64,000 nucleotides of DNA, taken from Stictocephala bisonia (taxonomy: Eukaryota > Arthropoda > Insecta > Hemiptera > Membracidae). Positions 46,931 to 57,189 of this stretch are shown in pieces; the stretch's first letter is position 1; the number at the start of each line of letters is the position of its first letter. Location: contig JAQJVL010001127.1 of assembly GCA_035578905.1 (NCBI GenBank), forward strand, positions 62,001-126,000, read 5' to 3'. A program made the translations under genes and the position numbers. The notes beneath the pieces were generated by a model that worked only from the letters and a program-made list of their open reading frames with translations, did no database searches and had not been told where the DNA came from.

Positions 46931-47722
46931 TTAATTTTGTTTGCCTCGCTCACCCCTTATGACCTCTAAAAATATGTTATTTTAGCTACGAACCATAAAT
47001 AATCAGGACAAGACTAACACTGGTATAAATTTTTAAAATTATATTTATAGTGATATGTCCGATATTGTATAAAATTTTATATTCTGTCAAACAGAAATAG
47101 TTAGACACATCACAAAATAAGAGCACACCACAAAAAAAAAACCATATTATTTGTGTACTAGGAGCATTGTAATTTTAGTGCAATCAGTTGTTTAAAAAGT
47201 GAAGTCTCTTTAAATCTGAATTAGACTTACTTTAAAGGCAGAAAACAGCTACCTGGTTTACTTTAAAGGCAGAAAACGGCTGACCTGGTGAGGTAGACAA
47301 GTGTGGGTGCTGTTCGCAGACGTGTCATGAGAGGACAACTTAGTAATATCTGAGCTGACAGAGGGAATTGGTTCTCTCCGTGGAATTGCTACCACGAAGG
47401 ACTATTAATTTATGCAATCACATTTAATTTAAATTTTATTGTGGTGTATGCTGGGAATGAAATAGAGGTCAAGTTCTAACTTTGCGTGAGTTTATCTTTA
47501 TGACGGGTTGAAGGTTAATTTAGTTTCATTTTATGATAAAATATTAGTTTGATGTGGAATTATAAAAAATATCAACTGACAAAAAAATTGTAAATATGTA
47601 TAATCATTATTTGTAATTAGTTATGAGATTTATGGTACATGATTTGTTCAATTATAGTTCATACTTTGAAATTATAATAGATAAGGTTTGTAGTTTTGAG
47701 ATTTCTGCTTTGTCGTTTGCAG
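46931..47722. other. Intronic stretch with a short tandem duplication
   Basis: A roughly 25-bp block (TTACTTTAAAGGCAGAAAAC) is repeated at about 47228-47249 and 47259-47280. Otherwise no feature. Confidence 0.5.
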
Positions 47723-47954
47723 ACCAAGGAAAAGTCACCTGAAGCAGCATCGCATATGTTGGGCAAGATCAAGAAGCTATTGTTGGTGATTTCTCGACCA
47801 GCCCGTCTATTGGAGTGTTTGGAGTTTGACCCTGAAGAATTTTATCATCTCCTGGAACAAGCTGAGGGCCAAGCCAAGATTTGTCAAGGTATCAAGGCTG
47901 ACATTCCGCAGTACATCATCAACAAGCTGGGGATTAACAGGGACCCAATTGCAG
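47723..47954 (+). CDS. MAST: MAST kinase gene, exon (DUF1908 core, part 2)
   Basis: A 232-bp exon encoding 77 codons plus one base. It starts after TTTGCAG in phase 0 and ends at GT (47955) in phase 1. It contains [20 protein letters not shown], then [16 protein letters not shown], then [19 protein letters not shown]. The block [27 protein letters not shown] is nearly invariant in MAST proteins. This completes the pre-kinase domain, and the protein kinase domain should follow a few dozen residues later. Confidence 0.96.
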
Positions 47955-48581
47955 GTAAATGAGTTCCATGGTTTTTTCAGATAAAACGTAAATTTCAATT
48001 TAATACAGTTCACTTGCTGTATTGACTAAATAGCACAAACATGCATTGCCTCATCTATAACAAATACAACTAAATCACAGGTTAGTCCTTTTCTGTTGTA
48101 CCAATGTTTTAAAAATTTGTAAAATTTATTACCAAGGATTTTTTAACACTATAATATAAATTAGTTTAAGCAATTCAAACACAAACTGTATCTAACATAT
48201 AAGATTTTGAATTAATTATAATTTTATTCTGCATACTTTATTGAATTTATTCATATACAATATATACTGAGGTTAACATTTTTTAAAATATAAAATCATA
48301 AACAAATAGCAATAAAAAAAAAAAAAAAAAAAAAATTAAAAAGTCTTACAAAACATTGAAATACAATAAAAATATGTAGATTAAATATACTAAAAGCTTA
48401 TACAATTTCTGTTCATAATACTCCTTTCTGGTTTGGGAAACCATGTAGCTAACTTAATTACATGTCTTGGTAACAATTGCTATTATTGTACAACATATTT
48501 GTCCATATTATGTAAACAAAATTTAAGTTGTGCTTTTGAAATATCTAACCACTTACTATTTGATCATTATTTTATCTTTAG

Positions 48582-48667
48582 ATTTACATTTTGGATGTGG
48601 GGACATGAATTCGCTTCCTAGACTACCTCACACTTCTACTCCAAAGAAAGAAAACAAATTCTCAAAG
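48582..48667 (+). CDS. MAST: MAST kinase gene, exon (linker before kinase domain)
   Basis: Exon after TTATCTTTAG completing a split Asp codon. It reads DLHFGCGDMNSLPRLPHTST, then PKKENKFSK, and ends in phase 0 at GT (48668). The sequence is low in conservation, as expected for the linker between DUF1908 and the kinase domain, but the phases match on both sides. No kinase-domain exon occurs in the remaining 15 kb, so the next intron exceeds 15 kb. Confidence 0.8.
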
Positions 48668-48840
48668 GTCAGTTTTGTGTTATTTAAAAACAAAATAATA
48701 ATATATATATCATTATGTAACATAAGAAGTAAATAGTTACAGCTGTAAATCAGTGATGATCAGGCTGGAGGTTAGTTTATAGGCCATTAGGGCAGGTGTT
48801 AATATTTGAAGATAAGTTTTATGAGCAAATTTACCACTGT
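48668..48840. other. Start of last visible MAST intron
   Basis: Nothing recognised. Confidence 0.4.
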
Positions 48841-48842
48841 TT

Positions 48843-49016
48843 AATTTTTTTTTTTTTTTTAACTTCACTCGCCAGTTGACATGGGCCTACAGGCCTGTGC
48901 GTCAACTTTATTCAACGAGTGAAGTACCGACCGTTGGCTCAGTGGGGATTTGAACCTTGGACCTTGCCCTCCGCAGTCCGAAGCCTTAGCCACTGAGCCA
49001 CCACGCCGGCAAATAA
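48843..49016 (-). mobile_element. tRNA-derived SINE, - strand, poly-A tailed
   Basis: Read on the - strand it starts GCCGGCGTGGTGGCTCAGTG, with box A TGGCTCAGTGGCTAAGG and box B GGTTCAAATCC at tRNA-like spacing. It continues with a short body containing an inverted CTTCACTCG/CGAGTGAAG pair and ends in a run of about 16 A (48845-48860 on +). It is a different SINE family from 35179-35388 and 61733-61995. Confidence 0.85.
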
Positions 49017-49726
49017 CACAAACACTGAACAAATAAAAGACATACAACTTAGACAAATGTTCGATGCAGTTGGCACCTTCTGGTTGTGGAAAGGAAGGTG
49101 CCTGTGGCATTGAAAAGTTTGAAAACAGGATGAGTAGACCGGTGTGCCTCAAACTTACTGCATGAATGTTTACTTTCACAAACCATGGAAAAATAAAAAA
49201 AGCCAAGTTATATGTTAAACATATTGTATACTTTTAGTCAATACAGCATTGGTTTATAAGTTTTTATATACTTTACTAAACTATGGTCACATGGGCTGGT
49301 TAATTGGCTCTGGAACTGTGGATGACTCTGGATGACTGTACAAAGTGGGTGCAGTGGTTTGTTTGTCCTATTTTAATTTCAAAGTTTACATGATTCCAAG
49401 TTTGTTTTATATGTGTTGATTTGTTATGAAGTAAAGATAAGTATAAATTCCAATATGCTGCTAGACTTCTCAACAAATAATTAATTTATCAGCTGACAAA
49501 CAGCTGACTGAAACAGATTATTTATTAATTATTTATTTCCTTTTATTTACTCTACAACTTAACAGAAAGTTAATTTCAAACAAGAAGATCAACAATACTT
49601 TCTTTACTATTAATAAATTATACTATTACTGACAATTCCTATTTAATATTATTATTATATTTTTATTATTATTATATTCCAATTATATATCCAATAATTA
49701 TATACCCAATTACTATCCAATATAAT
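49017..49726. other. Intron and probable 5' region of LINE B
   Basis: No gene. 49480-49726 is low-complexity (ATT/TATA-rich) and probably includes the LINE B 5' untranslated region, but I could not place its first base. Confidence 0.4.
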
Positions 49727-50558
49727 ATGGATTCAAACAAATTCAAAAAAGGAGATTTTGTTTTTGCCAAAGTAAGAGGGCATTCAGCCTGGCCTGCAGT
49801 TATAAATGATGTAGAAAAAAGGGAAAAAACTTTAATATTTCATGTTTTTTTCTATGTTACAAAAGAAACTGGTAAATGTCGACTTAGTGAACTATCACAT
49901 TACATGGAAAATAAACAAAAGCTAATGAAGGGAAAAGTAGTAAATAATAAAAAATTTTCTCTAGCAATAAAAGAAATTGAAGAGGACATTAATAAAAAAC
50001 AGAGAAATCACTCTAGCTTGTTCTTAGGTAATGAAAGTGTAAATGATAAATCTTTGCTGTGCTCAACTCCCGTTGACAAAAATTCGAAATCAGAATTAAA
50101 CATCCGAAATAATGAGAATAACGATACAGTATACAAAGATATAGCTGTTAACACCCCTGCATACTTAGATTTGAACTTTCAAGTTGAAGCCTTAACAGAG
50201 AAATGTATCAGCTTAGAAAAGAGTATTCTTGACAAAGATGAAAAAATAAGTACTTTGTCTTGTGAAACAGCACCGTTGTCGCACAAACCACAAACAACAA
50301 ATGATTTTCAAACTCAAATCTTAATACAAGAACTGAAGCAAGCAAAACTTGAAAATGAAAACCTTAAAACTGTAATAACAATGCTACAAAAGGATTACAG
50401 CGACATAGAAAATCAATTAAAAGAAGCTAAAGAAAATCAACTAAAATGTTGCAATTGTTACCCGGCATTAAATCAGATCAGTCCTAGATCAAATAGTCCA
50501 CAGTTCTGGCAGAAACCTAATCATTTTTTTAAGGCTCCAATACATAATAAAGAATTTA
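49727..50558 (+). CDS. LINE B ORF1, first part: PWWP domain and coiled coils
   Basis: Starts at ATG 49727. Residues 6-60 form a PWWP domain of the HDGF-like type: KGDFVFAKVRGHSAWPAVI (SAWP in the PWWP position), then HVFFYVTKETGKCRLSEL matching the VFFFGTxET strand. PWWP domains bind DNA and methylated histone H3, notably H3K36me. A Ser/Asn-rich linker follows, then two heptad-rich segments (about residues 140-165 and 195-245) predicted as coiled coils, then a CCNC motif. The frame is cut after GAA-TTT-A at 50558 by LINE C and resumes at 55547 exactly in frame. The apparent C-terminus (poly-F/I/Y) up to 50611 is read-through into LINE C's tail. Confidence 0.82.
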
Positions 50559-50724
50559 TTTTATTTATTTTTATTTATTATTATTTATTTATTATTATTA
50601 TAAACGGTTAACACCATTATACAAATGAATATATTCAAGGATGGCTTAATGGTAAACTTAACCTCGTATGTGCCAGTAAATGTCCACTTAAAGTTAAAGG
50701 AGATATATTACAAATTATAACAAA

Positions 50725-51318
50725 GAAGATAATACAAGAACACATATGACCAACGAAATATAAATATCTAGAATAAATCAAATTACAATAATAACAACGT
50801 AATATAAACATAATTAGGTAAACAAAGTAACCACATTCATGTAAATATATGTAAGTATATGTAAATGGTAGACAATCAAACAAAACTTCAATTTACAACA
50901 ACAACTATACATTAAGATCTGGAAAGAGGCGAAGCATAACATACTAATACAACTAAGTAACCAGCAAGGCATAACTCAATAATAATAAGGTAATTATAAT
51001 AAGACAATTTGTGTAACCTCACTACTACCCAGTGTACTACCTAACAAAGAAGATAATAACAAGAACACATATGATCAACAAAATATAATATCTATGATAA
51101 ATTAAATTACAATAATAACAACATAATATCAACATAATTAGGTAAACAAAGTAATAACATTCATATAAATATATGTGAGTATATGTAAGTGGTAGACAAT
51201 CAAACAAAGTAAGATCTGAAAAGAGGCAAAGCATAACATATAATATATCTAAGTAACAAGCAAGGTATAATTCAACAATAATAAGATAATTATAATAAGA
51301 AAATTGGTGAAACAAGGT
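50725..51318 (-). repeat. Tandem duplication in LINE C 3' UTR
   Basis: Segments 50725-51010 and 51045-51318 are diverged head-to-tail copies. They share AGAAGATAATA.AAGAACACA, TTACAATAATAACAAC, GGTAGACAATCAAACAAA and GATCTG.AAAGAGGC.AAGC in order. The apparent ORFs here (50635-50883, 51037-51315) are the translated - strand of the same repeat, not genes. Confidence 0.8.
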
Positions 51319-51330
51319 AGCAGTAACACA

Positions 51331-54178
51331 TTAGGTAGTAGCGAGGGCAGATACATAAATAAGCGCCAATCTTCTAAAAGATTCAAAAGACTGGCCAAAG
51401 AATTCAAGCTGTGAATCATTCCCCAGGCGCAAGAGACGAGGTATCGTGCTATGGTACCCATAAACAGTTGGATGGTGGTGCTTTGCAAAAGTTTGAGTCC
51501 GCCGAGTGCGACGTGGAACATGAAAGTCAATCCGCTGGAGAAGTTCAGGACAATCAACCAGCCCATTCACAATCTTGAACAAGAAGAATAGGTCCAGGGC
51601 TATTCTTCTGGCCATAAGAGAGATAAGCCCATAGTGATCAGCAACCTGCCGTTGCTGAACATGCTGAACATCAACATCCAGGTAGTTCTGTCCATCTCTA
51701 ACACCCAACAGATGAAGAAAACGCTTTTCAACCAGATTAAGGGAACAGCAGTGGCCAATCTGATGAGGTGCCCAAATAGTGGAGCCATATTCTAAGATAG
51801 GGCGCACAAGAGTCACATACAAACACTTCAAAGTCTCAGGGGAGAAAGCATTTCTAGAAGCTCGAGCTATAAGTCCCAGAACCCTGTTCGCTCTAGCACA
51901 AGTTTTTAAGACATGTTCGCCAGGATCAAGGTCAGGTGTGAAAAACACTCCCAGGTCCTTTACCACAGTCACTCTCTTCAACACTGATCCACGAAGGCTG
52001 TAGACAAAAGGAATTGGCAGTTTAGATCTTCCAAAGGTCATAACCTGACATTTAGACGCGTTCAGGTGCATGGCATTCACTTCACACCACTGAACGACAT
52101 AGTCCAAATTCTTCTGAAGCAAATGCTGGTTGCAAACTGACGAAACTTCATGGTAGATCTTAATGTCGTCAGCAAAAAGAACAAACTTACAGTCCAAGAG
52201 ACTACCAATGTCATTGATAAAAAGGCTAAACAAAAAAGGGCCCAGAAGAGACCCCTGAGGCACTCCTGACGTCACTCGTACCACAGCAGCCGAGAGAAAG
52301 AAAGCAAACTTGACCTGCAGTGTTCGTCCAGACAAATAACTCTGAATCCACTGGAGTAGTGGGCCAGTGAATCCAAGGGCTCTGAGCTTGGCAACAAGGT
52401 GAGAGTGACTGACTCTGTCAAATGCCTTAGAGAAATCCAAATAAATACAGTCCACTTGATGATGTCGTGAAAAGGCAGAGTATACATAGTCAGTAAAGAC
52501 GCAAAGGTTCGTGACTGTAGACCTTCCCGGTCTGAACCCATGCTGCTCAGCAATGAAAACATTCTTGAATGTATAGGACAGGAAATCCAGGATCAAAGCC
52601 TCAAAGACCTTAGCAAGCACAGACTGCAAAACTATAGGTCTGTAATTGATAACATCAGACAAATCACCAGACTTGTGCACAGGCACAAGATATCCATGCT
52701 TGAGAACATCAGGGAAGCAACCCACTCTCAAGAGCTGATTAAAGTACATGGCGAGATGAGGAGCCATAACAGAAGAACATGATTTAAGAACGAGAGGGGT
52801 TATATTATCAGGCCCAGCACCCTTGGAGCCATCAAGACAACAAAGCTTCCGTTCAACCTCTACAGCAGATATGTACACAGATGAGACACTTATGTTAGAC
52901 TCATACACATAATCATTATTGCAATTAGATGGAAGTGCATAGACCGTAGCAAAATAGTCAGCAAATAGTTCACACATCTGTGAAGGTTCTTCCACTGAGA
53001 CTTGGTCATGAATAAGCTTACTAGGGGTAGTATTGACCTTACACAATGACTTAATGTGACCCCAAAATGACTTAGGATTTCCTTTAACATCAGCATCAAC
53101 TTTCCTCATGTAAATACCATAGCAAATCTCAGTCAAGGTCTTGCATTGACTACGAACAGCTCTGAAAGAACAATAATCCACATGAGACAGGCTCATTTTA
53201 TATTTCCTGTGCAACATTTTTTTTTTTAATGACGAGAGCTCTAAGATCAGATGAAAACCAAGACGGAAAATTGGACCTCGTCTTCCTCACTAGAGGAGAG
53301 TTTTGACATACACAGTCACCAAGCTCTCGACAAAACTGTGTGAAGGCGTCAAGTACATTTTCTTCATTAAGGATTGGATAGTTCAGTGATTCGATCCATT
53401 GACGAACCCCATCAACATTACACTTTCGCAAGTTCGGGATATAGATAACACGATCCGAAGATTTAGAGCACTCAAAAGGTACAGAAAACTCAAGTGCGGG
53501 ATGGTAAGCCTCCTGAGACAATAAGGGGTCAGAAGCAGCCCTAACCAAGACGGAACTTACAGAAGAAAACACAAGGTCCAATAAGACACCACGTGAGTTA
53601 AATACAGAATTAACTTGAGTGGTCTGGATAAAGTGAGCCATATTGAGCAAATGCTCAGATGCAGCATTAACAGGAACACACTCTGGGAGAGACCACTCTA
53701 CATCAGGTTGATTGAAATCTCCGACAAGGATGACCTTAGTATCTGGTTGGCATGAAGCGTAGACCTCTTCAACAGCATCACAATAACATGAATACAAGAG
53801 GCTCGGAGATTGAGGGGGAATGTAGACGGCTCCAATAAGAAGAGGTTGACCAGAAATGCGGGCCGAGACAAAAACGCACTCAACATTGTTTACCGAAGTC
53901 ACAACTGCAGAAGACGGGAGGCTTTCATGGACAGCAACAAGAACTCCACCTCCAGACTCTTTATTACTTGTATCGCCAGATCTATCCTTGCGATAAACGT
54001 TATATTTGTTTAATCCAAGCTCAGATGTTAGAATATCGAATGTTAAATTTGTTTCAACTAATATTATTAAATCATAGATACATGAACAAACAGCTTTCCT
54101 CAAGAGATTAATCTTACCCCGAAGACCATTAACATTTTGGTAATAAGCATTTACAGACCCATCACCATGAGCCCTCAA
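51331..54178 (-). pseudogene. LINE C ORF2: AP endonuclease plus reverse transcriptase, one frameshift
   Basis: The first part (54178-53198) is an AP-type endonuclease: YYQNVNGLRGK, ILVETNL, GAVYIPPQS and LVGDFNQPDV. The frame then breaks in an 11-base A run (T run at 53217-53227 on +) at LVIKKK. The second part (53217-51331) is a reverse transcriptase: NYRPIVLQS, QHGFRPGRSTVTNL, YLDFSKAFDRVSHS, SGVPQGSLLGPFLF and intact catalytic FADDIKIY. A C-terminal region follows with LRPILEYGSTIWAPH. Ten As would keep the frame open, so a single-base expansion explains the break. No other stop occurs, making it nearly intact. Confidence 0.9.
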
Positions 54179-55053
54179 TCGTTTTTTGACAGAGATACAA
54201 TAGAGGGTATTCCATTTCTGTATCTTATAGTAAGGTCTCTTTCACCGAGCTTAATACGATCATTGAGTTTAGCTCTTAGAGAGTTCAAAAATTTACGCTC
54301 ATGAGCTGTTCTATCCCGAGAAACAGTAACCAAGGAGAACTCACTATTAGCATCCTTAAGCCCAGCCTTAGTGAATCTCTCCAGAAACGAATTAACCTCA
54401 ACCGCAGATTTAAAAATGATCTTCAATGGGCGGACATTGTTCTTATTTGGACGTCCAATTCTAAATAGTTTAATATCATCCAAATTGTAAGTGATTCCTA
54501 TGGCCTGTCCAAGCTCAGCTAACTGACCCTTATCATGATTGATCCTAGCATTGAGATCCTTGCTTCGGCTTTCAGGCAGTTTATAGACAATAACATTGAG
54601 GGCTCGTCTATTGCGATCGCTAATTTCACTGATAACATCATCTAAGCAATGATCAGGTGCATTTTCTCCAGCCTGTAAGGACTTTACTTTAAGCTCCAGA
54701 TCATCAACTTGAGCCTCAACGCCAGCAAGACGTGTTTCAATACTCTCTCTCAGCTTATCTATTCCATTGCTTATAGAATTAACTTCATCCTTAGTCGCTA
54801 ATTTAGAGACACTATCAATGAGGCCGGACAACTGGTTAGACAGTTTCACAAGCGGGTTATCATCAACTGAGGTACAATCGACACGGTTGCAGGACCATTT
54901 CTTCCTACTATCATTAGCGTACTTAGAATACTCCGCCTTCGACATCCGCACACAATCAATGTGAAACCAACGCTTGCACAGCATATCACAAGCAATGCCA
55001 TTGTCTGAGTCCAAAACTATAATTTGACATACAGGGCATGAAGCACTAGACAT
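54175..55053 (-). CDS. LINE C ORF1: PHD-finger and coiled-coil protein
   Basis: An intact 292-codon ORF. Residues 6-57 hold a PHD-type Cys4-His-Cys3 pattern (CPVC at the start, then GIAC, DMLC, WFH, IDC, WSC, VDC). PHD fingers commonly read histone H3 tails. Residues about 65-135 are a heptad-rich coiled coil (SNQLSGLIDSVSKL and following), typical of ORF1 trimerisation. Residues about 145-285 hold a basic domain with NVIVYKLPES and RPLKIIF, resembling the RNA-binding region of LINE ORF1 proteins. The stop (54175-54177) overlaps the start region of ORF2. The PHD finger is part of the transposon, not a host gene. Confidence 0.85.
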   Translation of the reverse strand: MSSASCPVCQIIVLDSDNGIACDMLCKRWFHIDCVRMSKAEYSKYANDSRKKWSCNRVDCTSVDDNPLVKLSNQLSGLIDSVSKLATKDEVNSISNGIDKLRESIETRLAGVEAQVDDLELKVKSLQAGENAPDHCLDDVISEISDRNRRALNVIVYKLPESRSKDLNARINHDKGQLAELGQAIGITYNLDDIKLFRIGRPNKNNVRPLKIIFKSAVEVNSFLERFTKAGLKDANSEFSLVTVSRDRTAHERKFLNSLRAKLNDRIKLGERDLTIRYRNGIPSIVSLSKND

Positions 55054-55546
55054 GATGAAAAATTGGGAAGTGATCTATTGTATGAATGGATTAAAGCCAA
55101 GTTAGATAACCACACAAATGCCCGCTGTTAGCTACTCGATCCACCAACAGCGGAGCACTTTATATAGTTTGCAGTAATAATCAACAGGCTTTTAGTGACT
55201 TCAAGAAGAGTTAAATTGGTTATCCAGGAACTGAACAGGTTTCTTAGGAACAAACAGGCTGCATGCAAAAAGTCGTGCCACAAAAAAATATGCAGATAGT
55301 GATGCGATTGTCTATGACTAAAGCAGAAGACTGAATCAGGAATAAGATCAGATCACCGTCTGCTCTGGAAAGCCAATCTGTACACGTAAATTAACTAATC
55401 AGGTATAAATATTTCAATAAATCTATCTATTCAGACAACTCACGCCAAATACAGGAGCAAAATATCACAAGTTCTTACACACTGCACCACTAAATCGGTA
55501 AGACTGACATAAATACACTTTACTGGCAAGAGTACGTTACTATTTA

Positions 55547-57189
55547 AAGTGACATCCAAAGACCAAAAAAGAGAATCTAAAGAAGAAGAATCTAAAATGC
55601 ACTGTGAAAATAGTTTTGAAGTTCTCTCAGAAGTTAGCGAAGAGGAAAATGAGGACGGGGACTCTTCCACAGTTGTTTCCTTGCCTAGTGTAAAGCCAAC
55701 AAAATTAAAAAAGAAGTCACAGCAAACCAGACTAAAGAAAACTGCTACAGATGCTCCAAACTATACTGCTACTCAGCCCAAGCTGCTAATATTAGCTGAT
55801 AGTCATGGGCGAGACCTAAGTAGTATGGTACAGCAAAAGACCAATATAAATGTGGCAGCAGTTGTGAGATCGGGGGCGAAAATTAGTGGCGTTTTGCAGG
55901 AAGTAGAGAACCTTGCAGCCGGACTCACCAAAAATGATTTTGTCCTTGCTCTGGGAGGGACCAATAATATTGAGTGCTCTGGAATAAGCGGTATGTTAAA
56001 TGACTTTGATACTCTGTTCGATTCTACAAAAAACACTAATCTAATAGTTGCTACACTACCAATGCGGCATGACAAACCTGAACTAGATGATAAAATAAAT
56101 GCCTTTAATGATAAACTAATAAGGAAAACCGCAAGCATAGGCACAAACACCAGGTTACTAGAACTCCATCTCTTGCCTCGCCATCTTTACACAAACCATG
56201 GCATGCACTTTAATAAAAAAGGAAAAAGGAAAATTGCCGAAGAAATCTTAAAAATACTGAAATATTTTCACTCTGACCTTATTACTGCCAAAGATCATAA
56301 AGCTAGGCAACCTCAAAGTGAAGTAGGACCTATCAGTGTCATCGAGGCCAACATGGATACAGTTATAGATAGATAGATAGATATTTAATGCCATTAGATA
56401 TTTCACAAAATACAATACTATATAGACAACCTTACATATGAAGGAAACACTGCATTAGCCCACTGTATCTCAGCAGATATTGACAGTGACAGGCATATGA
56501 GTGCAGGTGTGGCAAGAGTATTCAAAAAGCATTTTGGCAGTCCTTCGGCAACAAATTTTATTGACAGTCACTTAACACATCAACAATTCAATCAGTTATC
56601 AGTATATGGGTTGGTGACAAAATCAAAATTCAATTCAAAACCTACTCTTGAGGACTACGATTTGGCATTTGAAAATCTAACAAAGGATTTCCAACACAGA
56701 GGTCTGAATTTCCTGATTTGCTCACCATTGGGATGTGTGAGTGACAATATTCCTCTTAAACATTTTGCTACGAATTTAATCCACTTCCAGCAGAGAACAC
56801 AGGCCAAAATCCAGATTATTTCATATAAAGAACACACTACCAGAGTTCTACAAGGTGGATCTTCTCATCATGACCTTGTAAACCGTCTGCGTCAGTGCTT
56901 CAACTCTACCACAGTGCAAACTAACAATATTCATCCCAACAAATCTAATCAAGTTGATAGTCAGCACACTTCAATGGAAGACCTGTCTCCACCTCTACCT
57001 CAACCTGGCATATCTCAACCTGAAATATCTTACAACACAAATCAGCTCCAGGAAATGGCTTCTCAACCTCATGTGACCAGTGTCAACCAGTGTGATCAGG
57101 TGTCTCAAAATCCATGTTTGAGTTCTCTTGTTTTAAACAATCTAAATCTATCTTCAGCTTGTCCAGATTCTGTTAAACCACATGTTTAG
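55547..57189 (+). CDS. LINE B ORF1, second part: SGNH esterase and macro domain
   Basis: Continues the PWWP frame after LINE C. An acidic/basic linker is followed by an SGNH hydrolase-like domain (55780-56260): LLILADSHGRDLS with the Ser, a Gly block (VVRSGAKISG), LALGGTNNI with the Asn, and NHGMHFNKKGKRK. The last has the catalytic His, but the usual Asp of DxxH reads His. Next comes a macro domain (about 56331-56850): ISVIEANMD, ALAHCIS, HMSAGVARVFKKHFG, VYGLVTKSKFNSKPT and CSPLGC, strikingly like the ADP-ribosyl hydrolase OARD1. A Ser/Pro/Gln-rich tail ends at TAG 57187-57189. The frame is interrupted only at 56374-56397, where a 51-bp insert brings stops. Confidence 0.85.
56370..56420 (-). 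repeat. 51-bp insert in LINE B ORF1, probable tiny LINE 3' fragment
   Basis: TATAGA occurs on both sides (56364-56369 and 56421-56426). The insert on the - strand ends in TATC repeats after AATGGCATTAAATA, like a LINE 3' tail. It adds 57 bp (insert plus duplication) and three in-frame stops, but the downstream macro-domain frame is unchanged. Confidence 0.6.

Larger units (their letters stand above)
50559..55541 (-). mobile_element. LINE C: complete antisense non-LTR retrotransposon nested in LINE B
   Basis: A - strand element of 4,983 bp flanked by a 5-bp duplication ATTTA (50554-50558 and 55542-55546). Removing it and one copy of the duplication restores the ORF1 frame of LINE B. It has a 5' UTR (55054-55541), ORF1 with PHD finger, ORF2 with endonuclease and reverse transcriptase, a long 3' UTR containing a tandem duplication, and an A/T-rich tail at 50559-50600. 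The clade is probably Jockey/CR1-superfamily; I did not resolve it further. Confidence 0.88.

Noticed and set aside
49727..50611. Single-exon host gene with a PWWP domain
   Set aside because: The frame resumes after the nested LINE at 55547 and overlaps an endonuclease/RT ORF, so it is a retrotransposon ORF1.
54175..55053. Host PHD-finger gene on the minus strand
   Set aside because: It abuts a LINE ORF2 with a few-nt overlap and has the coiled-coil layout of LINE ORF1; the whole unit has a target duplication.
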